Source: Candidatus Desulfatibia profunda (GTDB taxonomy: Bacteria > Desulfobacterota > Desulfobacteria > Desulfobacterales > UBA11574). From it: a DNA stretch of 38,175 bases. Shown one piece after another: positions 26,029 to 34,929 of the stretch. Numbering within the stretch: position 1 is the first letter of the stretch; each line of letters starts with the position of its first letter. The notes beneath the pieces were generated by a model. That model saw only the letters and a list, made by a program, of their open reading frames with translations, did not search any database and was not told where the DNA came from. Both the position numbers and the translations under genes were made by a program. Location of the stretch: NCBI GenBank assembly GCA_014382665.1, contig JACNJH010000101.1, positions 1 to 38,175 of the forward strand. Direction: 5' to 3'.

Positions 26029-27207
26029 TTATCTTTTTCCAATCGGTACAAATTCACACACGGCCGGCCCGCAGTATTCGCCGACATATTCTGATTCCGG
26101 GCGGTAAATTACGGGTTTGGGGGCTGCGTCTGCAAACTGCTCTTCGATGATATGGGCGGTCCAGCCCGCAATTCTGGAAATGGCAAACAGACCGGTGAAG
26201 AGGTCAAACGGTATTCCCATGGAATAGTACAGCGAGGCGCTGTAGAAATCCACATTGACGTATATATCGCGGCCTTTGCGCTGTTTGAAGGCTTCTTTGC
26301 CTTTGATTGCAAGCAGTTTGGACATCTCATACCACTTGGTTTCGCCGGTGCGTTCCCCCATTCGTTTTGACATGGGCGCCAGGATATGAGCGCGGGGGTC
26401 ATCGGTTTTGTAGACCGCATGACCCAGGCCCATTATCACTTTCCCGGCGTCAAGCGTTTGGTTGACATAGTCTTCGACCTTGTCGATAGATCCGATTTGC
26501 ATTAGCATTTCCATGACCCGCACGTTGGCGCCGCCGTGCAGTTCGCCGGACAAGGATCCCACTGCCGCCGAGACGGCGGCATACATGTGCGCCCGTGTTG
26601 AAGCCACTTCCCGGGCGGCGAAGGTGGATGCATTAAACGAGTGTTCAGCATGCAGAACCAGGCAGACATCAAAAAATCTGGCAAGTTCTTTGTTCGGAAC
26701 CGTGCCGTTGAGCATATAAAGAAAGTTGGCGGCATGATCGAGCCGGGGATCCGGTGCAACCGGTTCCTTCCCATTGCGAATACGGTCCCAGGCTGCCAGG
26801 ATCGTCGGCAGTTTGGCGACCAGCTTGACGGCCTTTTGCAACAAGGCTTCGCGCGAGGCTTTTTGAAGGTCAGGGTCATGATGGGCCAGCATAGCCACGC
26901 CCGCCTGGAGTATATCCATGGGCAGGGCGCTTTTGGGGCGGGTTTTCAAAGCGGCAATCAATTCCGGGGGGATAGCCCTTTCGGCGGCCAGCCGGGCCTT
27001 GAACGCTTCCAGTTCATTCTTTTCGGGGAGTTTCTCAAACAGCAACAAATGGCAGACTTCCTCAAATGTCGCTTTTTCAGCCAGATCCTGAATAAGGTAT
27101 CCCCTGTATATTAATCTGCCGCCGGCACCGTCCACATCACTGATTTTGGTACTGGCAATGGTAATTCCGCGCAGACCGGTATCTTTGGCTTTAATGCTTT
27201 CGGTCAT
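26029..27207 (-). CDS. Citrate synthase
   Basis: A 392-residue citrate synthase family enzyme joining acetyl-CoA and oxaloacetate. The catalytic residues are visible in HAEHSFNASTFAAREVAST (His), GLGHAVYKTDDPRA (His) and NVDFYSASLYYSMGIP (Asp). The N-terminal GLRGITIASTKISDVDGAGGRLIYRGY matches the family's first block. It could be a 2-methylcitrate synthase, since the two are hard to separate by eye. ATG 27207 has GGAGGATGAC before it. It is a single gene with long gaps either side. Confidence 0.93.
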   Translation of the reverse strand: MTESIKAKDTGLRGITIASTKISDVDGAGGRLIYRGYLIQDLAEKATFEEVCHLLLFEKLPEKNELEAFKARLAAERAIPPELIAALKTRPKSALPMDILQAGVAMLAHHDPDLQKASREALLQKAVKLVAKLPTILAAWDRIRNGKEPVAPDPRLDHAANFLYMLNGTVPNKELARFFDVCLVLHAEHSFNASTFAAREVASTRAHMYAAVSAAVGSLSGELHGGANVRVMEMLMQIGSIDKVEDYVNQTLDAGKVIMGLGHAVYKTDDPRAHILAPMSKRMGERTGETKWYEMSKLLAIKGKEAFKQRKGRDIYVNVDFYSASLYYSMGIPFDLFTGLFAISRIAGWTAHIIEEQFADAAPKPVIYRPESEYVGEYCGPAVCEFVPIGKR

Positions 27208-27415
27208 GTCATCCTCCTTTCCTTTCCGTTTATGATCATCAGGCCATTTGTATGGCGTGCAAAAAACAAGAGGAACAACGACCCGATTACGAAGAAGTTT
27301 CCAGGCAGACGATCGGGCAGTGTATGATCGATACGGAAATACAGTGGGGTGATCCTCAAGGATACTGTTTTCACCACTTTTACCCGTACAAATGCTGATA
27401 GGTGAAAAATCCGGG

Positions 27416-27748
27416 CTAGAATGCTATCTTTTCAGGCGGTCGCCGTTCTGGAATATATTCATGCGGGATTTTTTCTGCATTCCATTCCTTGGAAACATAG
27501 AGATTGCAGTAACAGCTTCCGAACTCTTGGACATCCGGGACCCGGTAAATACAGGGACAGATAATGTCCTTGTCATGCTCCCGGTCTCCGGCGGCCAGCC
27601 TGCAGGGACAGGCCATGTACCCGTAGCGCTCCTTGTTGAGAATCAGGGCTTCTAACAGGTCAAAAACCCTTTGCTTGTCCTTGTTGAAAAAATATCCCTT
27701 GGGTTCCTGAGTCTTTCTCAGCATTTCGTAGAGTTTTTCTACATCCAT
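27416..27748 (-). CDS. Ferredoxin-thioredoxin reductase catalytic subunit (FTRc-like)
   Basis: A 110-residue iron-sulfur protein that reduces a disulfide with electrons from ferredoxin. Cysteine pairs: CPC (C47, C49), CPC (C64, C66) and CYC (C79, C81), spaced CPC-x14-CPC-x12-CYC. In plant and cyanobacterial FTR the last pair is CHC with a catalytic His, here Tyr. The gene overlaps the glutaredoxin stop by one base (TAATG), so the two are translated together, and that glutaredoxin is the likely partner. Confidence 0.9.
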   Translation of the reverse strand: MDVEKLYEMLRKTQEPKGYFFNKDKQRVFDLLEALILNKERYGYMACPCRLAAGDREHDKDIICPCIYRVPDVQEFGSCYCNLYVSKEWNAEKIPHEYIPERRPPEKIAF

Positions 27749-28002
27749 TACAATCCCAGGGCCTCCTTTATCTCTTTTTCCTTAAATCCTACGATAACCG
27801 TATTGCCGATGATAATCGTAGGAAAGGAGCATTTGGGGTTGAACTTTTTAACATCTTCCAAGATCGCGGCTCTCTCTTCACCTTGAAGGAGATCGACATC
27901 AACAAATTCATACTTGACGGTGCAGTCTGCGAGCAGGTTTTTAGTGGCTTTACAGTGGCTGCAGGTGCTGAGAGAATAAAGCTGTACCGATTGTTCAGAC
28001 AT
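27748..28002 (-). CDS. Glutaredoxin-like protein
   Basis: About 84 residues from ATG 28002 (AAGGGGAA upstream; a TTG at 28032 is less likely). The redox motif is CSHC (C14, C17) after a YSLST strand, and the cis-proline block is FPTIIIGN. The protein probably carries electrons from the FTR catalytic subunit encoded next. It follows the nitroreductase gene closely, so the three form one operon. Confidence 0.9.
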   Translation of the reverse strand: MSEQSVQLYSLSTCSHCKATKNLLADCTVKYEFVDVDLLQGEERAAILEDVKKFNPKCSFPTIIIGNTVIVGFKEKEIKEALGL

Positions 28003-28028
28003 TTCCCCTTTCCTTTCGTTGCCGGATT

Positions 28029-28661
28029 TCAATTAAAATTTACGACGATCTCATCATAGGTTTTTCGCCATTTGGGCGGAAGCAGCGTTTTGTCTTTGCG
28101 GAAATAGCCGACGGAAAGCAAAAGGGGTATCCAGAAATTATCCGGAATCTTAAATTCCCGGCGGACATCGTCATGATCAAATCCGTCCATGGGGTGGGTA
28201 TCGAGTCCCAGGCTTTTGGCGGCCAGCATCAGTGCCATGGCAAAAAAACCCGTATTCTTGTTGGCAAAGGCCTGCTGTTTCTCCTTGTTGGCGCCGTAAA
28301 GATTCCGGCAGGCATCCAGAAACCATTGATACTGTTCCCGGGACATGGCGCCGGCTTTAACCATTTCATTAAAATTATGTTCAACCGTCGGATGTCCCTG
28401 TTGCCACCCGTTGCGATCCGTCAAGATAATGAGCGTCACGGGTGCTTCGCTGACTTTGGGCTGGTTCCAGGCCAGTTTTTGAAGACGCATTTTTTCTTCC
28501 GGATCTTTCAGAACAATCAGGTTCCAGGGCTGGAGGTTAAAGCTTGACGGAGCCTTGGCCGCCAGCTCAATCATCTCTTTTAACAGTTTTTCCGGTACCT
28601 TTTTTTCAGGGTCGAAAAAATTGACTGCACGTCGGTTGTTGACAACATCTTTGAAATCCAT
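28029..28661 (-). CDS. Nitroreductase family protein
   Basis: A 210-residue FMN flavoprotein. NNRRAVNFFD near the N-terminus is the usual FMN-binding start; APSSFNLQPWNLIVLKD and the C-terminal LGLDTHPMDGFDHDDVRREFKIP are family blocks. GAAAGGAGG lies 4 bases before the ATG. Its natural substrate is unknown; members reduce nitro groups, quinones or flavins. It leads the operon with glutaredoxin and FTRc. Confidence 0.93.
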   Translation of the reverse strand: MDFKDVVNNRRAVNFFDPEKKVPEKLLKEMIELAAKAPSSFNLQPWNLIVLKDPEEKMRLQKLAWNQPKVSEAPVTLIILTDRNGWQQGHPTVEHNFNEMVKAGAMSREQYQWFLDACRNLYGANKEKQQAFANKNTGFFAMALMLAAKSLGLDTHPMDGFDHDDVRREFKIPDNFWIPLLLSVGYFRKDKTLLPPKWRKTYDEIVVNFN

Positions 28662-28769
28662 AATGACCTCCTTTCAAGTAAGCAAAGCCCTTGGTATTAA
28701 GAATATATCATAACATATCAATTTCCAAGTCTTTATTCATATTATTTTTTAAATTACGGCTGAGCCTCC

Positions 28770-30184
28770 TTATATTTTGGTATTTTTAAGCATTGAACGT
28801 GTTTGTTGTGAAGTTCTGTCTCCGACGATTTGAACAGGGTTGGAATATGCAAAAATCATGGAAACGAGCATCTGGGGTGAAAACTGCGGGTAATTGTTGA
28901 TCCTGGAACCAAAGGCCGTCATCGTCTTTTCGGCAGCATTGGAAAAATCCGGGCGATGGGTAAATCGAGAAAGACGCAAAAGGTTCAAAGCGGCTACTGA
29001 ACCGGCCGAAGGGATGGGCGTGTCGGAGTCCTCTTTTACGCGCAGAATCAGGTGTCGATCATGTTTCGTGTGTGTCATAAAAAAACCGCCGTTCTCGGTG
29101 TCGAAAAAGAGTTGGAGCTGTTTTTCCGCCAGGGTAACGGCCCAGTCGAGCCAGCCGGGATCAAAATCCGCCTCATAAAGATCGATAAGGCCCTGAATTA
29201 AAAAAGAGTAGTCGCTCGCAACGCCCGGGATGCCGGCTTCGTTGTCGCACCAGCGTCGGTAAAGCTGTTTTGAAGATGGATTGTAAAGATGTGTACGGAT
29301 GAATTCAGCGGCATTGCGGGCGGCGGTCAGGTATGTTTCATTGCCGAATGGGGAACATGCCAGCGGTCGTCGGTGGCGTAGCGATGAAAGCCCCCGCCCA
29401 GATGATCGTAAATACCGCCATGAGCCATGGCGCGCAAGGTTAAAACGGTCATTTCGATGGCCCTGTCAGCGTTTGGCTCAGTTGCTTGCGTGTTTTTGGC
29501 ATAGCGACTATAGGACAAAAGGAAATTCTGGATGGCCGGTGATGGAAACTTGGGGGCCGGGCTGAAGCCTCCTTTGTTCGCATCGAAATCGGATTTAAAG
29601 TTTTCATAAGCAGTTTCCAAAAGATTCGGCCCCGGCATGATCCCTTTGGTTTTCCAGGATAAATGATTGTTCAGTGTTTGGGTGATCGCATCAGCGGAAT
29701 CAAGGATTTTGCGGTGCTTGTCAGGATCATTCCAGGCCTTGGCGATCAAACTTATCAGTTGAGACCAGGAAGCGATACCGATCTTGGGTTGTGGAGGGAA
29801 ATAGGTGCCTCCGAAAAAAGGTTTCAAATCCGGGGTTAAAAAGACATTTAAGGGCCATCCCGCCGATCCGGTCAACGAAGTAACTGCCGTGATATAAATT
29901 TTATCAAGATCCGGTCGTTCTTCACGATCCACTTTAATACAAACGAAATTCGCGTTCATTTGACCTGCAATCTTCGAATCGGCGAAGGATTCATTTTCCA
30001 TGACGTGGCACCAGTGGCAGGTGGAATAACCGATGGACAAAAGAATCGGTTTATTTTCCTTTTTTGCTTTGTCGAGCGCCTCGTCCCCCCAGGGGTACCA
30101 ATCGACCGGGTTATAAGCGTGTTGCTGGAGATAGGGACTTTTTTCATTGATGAGGCGGTTGGGTGTTAAATCAATGTTATTCAT
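28770..30184 (-). pseudogene. DUF255 thioredoxin-domain protein (YyaL/SSP411 family) with an internal deletion
   Basis: The first 285 codons are a good N-terminus: the thioredoxin-like domain with CHWCHVME and then [17 protein letters not shown]. In the family this is followed by FEKMLYD and a long toroid. Here the frame stops at 29327, and a different frame resumes from about 29347 with [17 protein letters not shown] and runs to 28770, a segment that in intact members lies some 200 residues later. The last segment also ends early after VGDRTSQQT. So both a large deletion with frame change near 29340-29348 and a C-terminal truncation are visible. Family members are about 600-700 residues. Confidence 0.8.
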
Positions 30185-30202
30185 GGTGTTCTCCTGATTT
30201 TA

Positions 30203-30272
30203 AACCGTTATTTTGTCGATAGACCCACTTGACACTATCCCGATGTACTCTTAATATTATTGATAACCGTTA
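30203..30272 (+). promoter_or_regulatory. Possible operator pair AACCGTTA flanking the cooS promoter
   Basis: AACCGTTA occurs exactly at 30203-30210 and 30265-30272, 62 bp apart (about six helical turns), on either side of the -35/-10 promoter. This layout fits a regulator bridging the promoter. The sites are short, so it is suggestive only. Confidence 0.3.
30229..30257 (+). promoter_or_regulatory. Sigma-70 promoter upstream of cooS
   Basis: TTGACA (30229-30234), a 17-bp spacer and TAATAT (30252-30257). It matches consensus very well and lies about 190 bp before the cooS start, so transcripts have a long leader. It runs away from the DUF255 pseudogene, with the two genes divergent. Confidence 0.6.
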
Positions 30273-30314
30273 CTAATAATAATAACGATGTTTCATTTTA
30301 CAAGGATACGCAAG

Positions 30315-30359
30315 ATGATTAATTCGGATGAGAAATCCGGGCAGCCCTGGATATTTTAA
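30315..30359 (+). CDS. Possible 14-residue leader peptide before cooS
   Basis: ATG 30315 has AAGGA about 8 bases upstream and encodes 14 codons (start MINSDEK, end QPWIF) before TAA, 84 bp ahead of cooS. A short leader with its own ribosome site can act in translation or attenuation control. I cannot exclude chance. Confidence 0.25.
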   Translation: MINSDEKSGQPWIF

Positions 30360-30443
30360 GAAGCGTTCGGTATGTTTTTAAAGAAATATGCTCCAGATTC
30401 GTAAAATTTCCGGGCGGACAAACATTCCACGAAGGGAGGAAAT

Positions 30444-32414
30444 ATGGAAAAAGAGGAGACCAAATCCAAAAAGATCCTTGATCCCAATGAGGTAACCAGT
30501 TGTGATGCCACCGCCCAGATGCTGAAGAAGGCCCGCATCGACGGTGTAGAGCTCGCTTTTGATCGGGCTGCGAATATGAAAGCGTGCCCCATTGGCGCCG
30601 ATTCAGCGTGTTGCAAGCATTGCGCCATGGGTCCCTGCCGGCTCAATTCAAAGGACCCCTACGGCAAGGTCGGTGTCTGCGGCGCTACCATCGATACGAT
30701 CATGGCTCGAAATTTCGGGCGGATGGTAGCCACCGGTTCCGCCTGTCATAACGACCATGGCATGGCCATGCTGGACGTGTTCCGTGATGTCGTCAACGGC
30801 GTTATCACTGACTATACCATCAAAGATACCGACAAGCTTGAAAAGGTCGCAAGCTCGATCGGTATCGAAATAAAAGGACGCAGCGTTAAGGAGATCGCGA
30901 CGGATCTATACCATGAGCTGGAAAAGACGTACACACAGGTGGAAGGTGAAATGCCCTTTGTCAAGCGGGTTCCGGAGAAAACGCTGGAAACCTGGCGCAA
31001 ACTCGGTATTGTGCCCAGGGGTGCCATGCGGGAGGTTATGGAACTGATGAGCAGAACCCATATGGGGTGTGACCAGGATTATGAGAACATCGTCAAACAG
31101 TGCAGCCGGACGGCTCTGGCGGATGGCTGGGGCGGGTCGATGGTGGCTACCGAAATCGGCGATATTCTTTTCGGAACTCCGTCACCAATCAGTGTGGAGA
31201 TGAACATGGGGGTTCTTAAGGAGGATCAGGTCAACATCATCGTCCACGGGCATGAACCGAATCTGTTTGAATCGATGGTTGCTTCGGTAAACGAGCCGTC
31301 ACTCGTCCAAGCAGCTCGAGAGGCCGGAGCCAAAGGCATTAATCTGGTGGGAATGTGCTGTTCGGGTTTGGAGATGTTTTCCCGTCACGGCATCCCCCAT
31401 GCCGGGAATTTCATGTCGACCGAAGCAGTTCTGGTTACCGGTGCCGTTGACGCCATGGCGGTGGATATTCAGTGTATCCAGCAGGGTCTGGTCAAGGTGG
31501 CCGATTGCTACGGCACCCCGCTGTTTACCACCAACCCCAGATGCCATATCGAGGGCGCCCAGCACCTCGAATTCCACGAACGTGATGCCAGAACCTGTAC
31601 CGATGAGATTGTTATCAAAGCCATATCCCGATTCAAGAATCGAAAAGTTCCCGTACAAATACCTAAACATGTCGGCATCGGGGTTCACGGGTTTTCTCAC
31701 GAGTACATCAGTTATATGCTCGGTGGAACCTTCAGGGCTTCCTATACCCCGCTGAACGATAACATTATCAACGGCAGGATTCGAGGGGTTGCCGGTGTGG
31801 TCGGCTGTGTCAACCCCAGGGTCAGGCAGGACTGGGTCCATGTGGAACTGGTCAAAGAACTGATCAAAAACGATGTGCTGGTCATCCAGACCGGATGTTC
31901 GCAGATCGCACTTGCCAAGGCCGGGCTTACGACTCCTGAAGCAGCAATCTTTGCGGGACCCGGTTTGCGGGAGGTATGTAACACCGTCGGCATGCCTCCG
32001 GTTCTGGGGATGGGTGCCTGCGTTGACAACAGCCGGATCTTGATTGCCGCTTCTGAGATGGTCAGAGAAGGCGGGCTGGGAAACAGTATCGCCGATCTTC
32101 CGGTGGCCGGAGCGGCACCGGAATGGATGAGTGAAAAGGCCATCGCCATCGGACAATATTTTGTGGCATCAGGAGTATTTACGGTTTTTGGTGTTACCTT
32201 TCCGATTGTCAAGGAAACCAAGTTTCATAAGCTTTTGTTCGAGGGGCTTGAGGAACAGGGACTGGGCAAATGGGGATTTACGGCGGATCCTTATGAAATG
32301 GCACGGATGATGATTGCCCATATCGACAAGAAGCGCAAGGCCCTGGGCCTTGATAAAGCCAGAGAACGTACCCTGGTTGACATGGCCGATCGCCGGAAAA
32401 TGGATGCCGCCTAG
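30444..32414 (+). CDS. cooS: Carbon monoxide dehydrogenase catalytic subunit (Ni-Fe CODH)
   Basis: A 656-residue homodimeric CODH that converts CO and water to CO2 with two electrons. Cluster ligands: C48 and C56 (CX7C, D-cluster of the type normally [4Fe-4S]) and C57, C60, C65, C79 (B-cluster; CCKHC, GPC, VCG). The C-cluster His is in IVHGHEPNL (H268); other ligand Cys are in MCCSGLEMF, DIQCIQQG, VVGCVNPR, QTGCSQIA and GACVDNSR. GGGAGGAAAT precedes ATG. No cooF, cooC or acetyl-CoA synthase gene is adjacent, so nickel insertion and electron transfer must come from elsewhere. Confidence 0.97.
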   Translation: MEKEETKSKKILDPNEVTSCDATAQMLKKARIDGVELAFDRAANMKACPIGADSACCKHCAMGPCRLNSKDPYGKVGVCGATIDTIMARNFGRMVATGSACHNDHGMAMLDVFRDVVNGVITDYTIKDTDKLEKVASSIGIEIKGRSVKEIATDLYHELEKTYTQVEGEMPFVKRVPEKTLETWRKLGIVPRGAMREVMELMSRTHMGCDQDYENIVKQCSRTALADGWGGSMVATEIGDILFGTPSPISVEMNMGVLKEDQVNIIVHGHEPNLFESMVASVNEPSLVQAAREAGAKGINLVGMCCSGLEMFSRHGIPHAGNFMSTEAVLVTGAVDAMAVDIQCIQQGLVKVADCYGTPLFTTNPRCHIEGAQHLEFHERDARTCTDEIVIKAISRFKNRKVPVQIPKHVGIGVHGFSHEYISYMLGGTFRASYTPLNDNIINGRIRGVAGVVGCVNPRVRQDWVHVELVKELIKNDVLVIQTGCSQIALAKAGLTTPEAAIFAGPGLREVCNTVGMPPVLGMGACVDNSRILIAASEMVREGGLGNSIADLPVAGAAPEWMSEKAIAIGQYFVASGVFTVFGVTFPIVKETKFHKLLFEGLEEQGLGKWGFTADPYEMARMMIAHIDKKRKALGLDKARERTLVDMADRRKMDAA

Positions 32415-32450
32415 TATGGATATTTAAATGAATTTTGTTCATCAAGGGGA

Positions 32451-32497
32451 AAATCCCCCCTCGCCCCCCTTTAGCAAAGGGGGGGAAGGGGGGATTT
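32451..32497. repeat. C/G-rich palindromic repeat
   Basis: AAATCCCCCC, TCGCCCCCCTTT, AGC, then AAAGGGGGG with GAA and GGGGGGATTT: a near-complete inverted repeat of about 47 bp. Short palindromes translating as NPPxPPFAKGGRGGI are common in many proteobacterial and cyanobacterial genomes. It lies 36 bp after cooS and supplies the last codons and stop of the sigma-54 fragment. It may also act as a terminator for cooS. Confidence 0.85.
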
Positions 32498-33397
32498 ATT
32501 GAGTTTTCGCGGCGGGCCGGTCCTGGAGCCAATATGTTGAACATCTCTAATTTCCATAGGCAGATCACGCGGTGAGATCACATTGCCGCGGCACTTTACA
32601 ATCGCAAACTGCAGGGCATTTTGCAGTTCCCGTACGTTTCCCGGCCATCGATGGTCCATCATCAGCGCCAGAGCATCTTTGGAGATGCGAAGCTGTTTAT
32701 GGCCGTACCTGTCACCGGCCTCCTGCAGGAAATGTTCAAGCAGCATGGGAATATCGTTTTTGCGTTCACGCAGCGGGGGGAGATGGATAGGAATGACATT
32801 GATCCGATAGTAAAGGTCATCGCGAAAATTATTTTGCCGGACTTCTTTTTTAAGATCCTTGTTGGATGCACTGATAACCCTGACCTTGACGGAAATGGTT
32901 TTTTCTCCGCCGACCCTTTCAAAGGTGCCTTCCTGCAGGAAGCGCAGAAGTCTGACCTGCATATTCCTGGAAAGTTCGGATATTTCGTCGAGAAATATCG
33001 TACCGCCGTCGGCGAGTTCAAAGCGCCCCTTTTTATCACGGATAGCACCTGAAAATGCCCCTCTTACATGCCCGAACAGCTCGGTTTCAATGAGGTTTTC
33101 GGGCAGGGCTCCGCAATTGATCGGCACAAATGGCGCGCCCCCGCGCGGGCTTTCATTATGAATTGCGGATGCAACCAGTTCTTTGCCGGTGCCGGTTTCT
33201 CTATAGATATGCACCGGGTAGTCATACCCGGCAACGTCGTTGATCTGCTGGAAAACCTGAAGCATTTTGATATCCCTGCCGATAATGTTGGCAAATCTGT
33301 TAAGCTTTCCGGCTCTCAGTTGAAGCTGTATCAGATCGGTTACATCTTTGAACGACGTCAGCCCCCCTGATTTATTCTTGGTTTCAGGTTTGCGCAT
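32471..33397 (-). pseudogene. Sigma-54 interaction (AAA+) domain protein lacking PAS and HTH ends
   Basis: The AAA+ domain is well kept: Walker A RETGTGKE (GESGTGKE is usual), GAFSGA (variant of GAFTGA), Walker B GGTIFLDEI, FRDDLYYRINVIPIHLPPLRER and WPGNVRELQNAL. The start GGLTSFKDVTDLI is the last strand of a PAS domain, so the PAS is missing. At the other end the frame reads PPRKLN, where the Fis-type HTH linker should begin, and then enters the repeat (KSPLPPLC). With no HTH it could not bind DNA in the normal way. Start ATG 33397 has AAAGAAG upstream. Confidence 0.75.
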
Positions 33398-33517
33398 ATT
33401 TCTTCTTTAGCAGATCTTGCTTGAAAAGATCAATCATCTCTGTTAAATAAACACTTCTAGCGGTGCTAGTTGATGTTCTTGGACCTTTTGTTACCATTGC
33501 CGGTCAGGAGGATAGAA

Positions 33518-33925
33518 ATGCCTGAAAAAAAAGATTTTATTATAAAAGACAAAAGAATATTTTCGGAAGAAGATCAGGACACAAAGCACAAGGAAAAGGC
33601 CGGACCTTCTAAAAAAGAGGGCAAAAAGCAGGAATCGCAAGGGGCTGCCGTATCCGAGGAGCCTGAATCAAATTATCAGCTTCCGGAAATCAATTTTCCA
33701 ACCTTTATTTTTTCTTTAAATTCTTCAGCGCTGGTACATCTTGGGATCATCGATGATCCGGCATCCGGGAAAAAGGTGAAAAATTTGGCTTTCGCCAAAC
33801 AGACCATTGATATTCTGGGCATGCTGGAGGAAAAAGCTCGCGGGAATTTAACAAAAGACGAAGAGAGCATGCTAAAAAATATCCTGTATGATCTTAGGAT
33901 TTTATATGTTAAAGAGAAAGGCTAG
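33518..33925 (+). CDS. DUF1844 protein
   Basis: A 135-residue protein from ATG 33518 (AGGAGGATAGAA upstream). The N-terminal half is charged and low-complexity; the C-terminal half has the DUF1844 core FIFSLNSSALVHLGII followed by AKQTIDILGMLEEKARGNLTKDEE. Function unknown; it is common in Deltaproteobacteria. It comes 24 bp before ispE, so they may form a unit. Confidence 0.85.
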   Translation: MPEKKDFIIKDKRIFSEEDQDTKHKEKAGPSKKEGKKQESQGAAVSEEPESNYQLPEINFPTFIFSLNSSALVHLGIIDDPASGKKVKNLAFAKQTIDILGMLEEKARGNLTKDEESMLKNILYDLRILYVKEKG

Positions 33926-33949
33926 GACGTGCCGTTTGGATGAATTCGA

Positions 33950-34861
33950 ATGAATAAACATCCCGGTACCATGAAGATTCTTTCTCCTGCAAAGATAAAC
34001 CTGTTGCTACAGGTTACCGGGAAACGACCGGACGGTTATCACAATTTGATAAGCCTGATGTGTTGTATCGGCCTTTACGATACGGTTTCACTCACCTTCG
34101 GCCTTGAAACCACCACGGTTGCCTGCAAGCATCCGGGCGTTCCGCAAGACGAAACAAACCTTGCCTTTAAAGCCGCCGATCTTTTTTTAAAATCCCTAAA
34201 CAGCAATGAAGGTGTGGGTATTTTGATCGAAAAAAAAATACCGGTTGCTGCCGGTTTGGGCGGAGGAAGCAGTAATGCCGCCGCAGTTTTGCTGGGATTA
34301 AATCGCTGTTACGGCCATCCCTTTTCTTGGGAAGATCTCGTATCCATAGGGCTTTCCATCGGGGCGGACATCCCCTTTTTTTTATTTGGCAGACCGGCAA
34401 TTGCAACCGGTGTCGGAGAGAAGCTTGAAGCCTACAGAGGGCTGAAAAAATTAAAAATTTTATTGATTAATCCAGGATTTAGTGTTTCGACGGCGGAGGT
34501 TTATAAAAATCTGAATTTAGGATTGACAAAATGTAAAAAAAAACTTAGTTATTCACTCTTGAAAAAACAGGCTTTTGATATACGCAAGCATTTGTGCAAC
34601 GATCTTGAAACTGCCGCTGCACCAATGTACCCAGTTATATCGAAAGCCAAAGAGGCACTTTTAAAATATGGGGCCATAGGCGCTCTCATGTCAGGAAGCG
34701 GGCCGACGGTATTCGGCCTTTTTACGAATTCTGTGACTGCTCGGAAGGCAAAGCAGGCCCTTTCAAAAGATAATGGTTGGCAGTCGTATCTTGCAGATAT
34801 GATAACGCAGGATACCGGATACAATATAGATGATGCAGGCTGCGTGATACAGGATAGATGA
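33950..34861 (+). CDS. ispE: 4-diphosphocytidyl-2-C-methyl-D-erythritol kinase
   Basis: A 303-residue GHMP kinase of the non-mevalonate isoprenoid pathway. PAKINLLLQVTGKRPDGYHNL is the substrate block; PVAAGLGGGSSNAAAVLLGLN is the ATP-binding glycine loop; ALMSGSGPTVFGLF is the third motif. Two starts are possible (33950 and 33971); neither has a strong ribosome site. The last about 20 codons are built from a short direct repeat (34826-34841 and 34854-34869), so the C-terminus has drifted or been extended by repeat DNA. Confidence 0.95.
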   Translation: MNKHPGTMKILSPAKINLLLQVTGKRPDGYHNLISLMCCIGLYDTVSLTFGLETTTVACKHPGVPQDETNLAFKAADLFLKSLNSNEGVGILIEKKIPVAAGLGGGSSNAAAVLLGLNRCYGHPFSWEDLVSIGLSIGADIPFFLFGRPAIATGVGEKLEAYRGLKKLKILLINPGFSVSTAEVYKNLNLGLTKCKKKLSYSLLKKQAFDIRKHLCNDLETAAAPMYPVISKAKEALLKYGAIGALMSGSGPTVFGLFTNSVTARKAKQALSKDNGWQSYLADMITQDTGYNIDDAGCVIQDR

Positions 34862-34920
34862 TGCAGGCTATCAATACCCTGGGTCCGGGATCGTGTATCC
34901 TGAATCGTGGATCTTGCATC
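34826..34920. repeat. Short direct and inverted repeats at the ispE 3' end
   Basis: ATAGATGATGCAGGCT occurs at 34826-34841 and again at 34854-34869, a 28-bp period. GATGCAGGCTGCGTGATACA (from 34832) also pairs loosely with the reverse complement of 34897-34920 (18 of 24 bases). It reaches to just before the tRNA-Gln gene and could form a hairpin. Confidence 0.7.
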
Positions 34921-34929
34921 TTTTTCTTA

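Noticed and set aside
31299-32156. 285-codon open frame antisense to cooS
   Set aside because: Shadow of the cooS coding strand; no start signal or motif.
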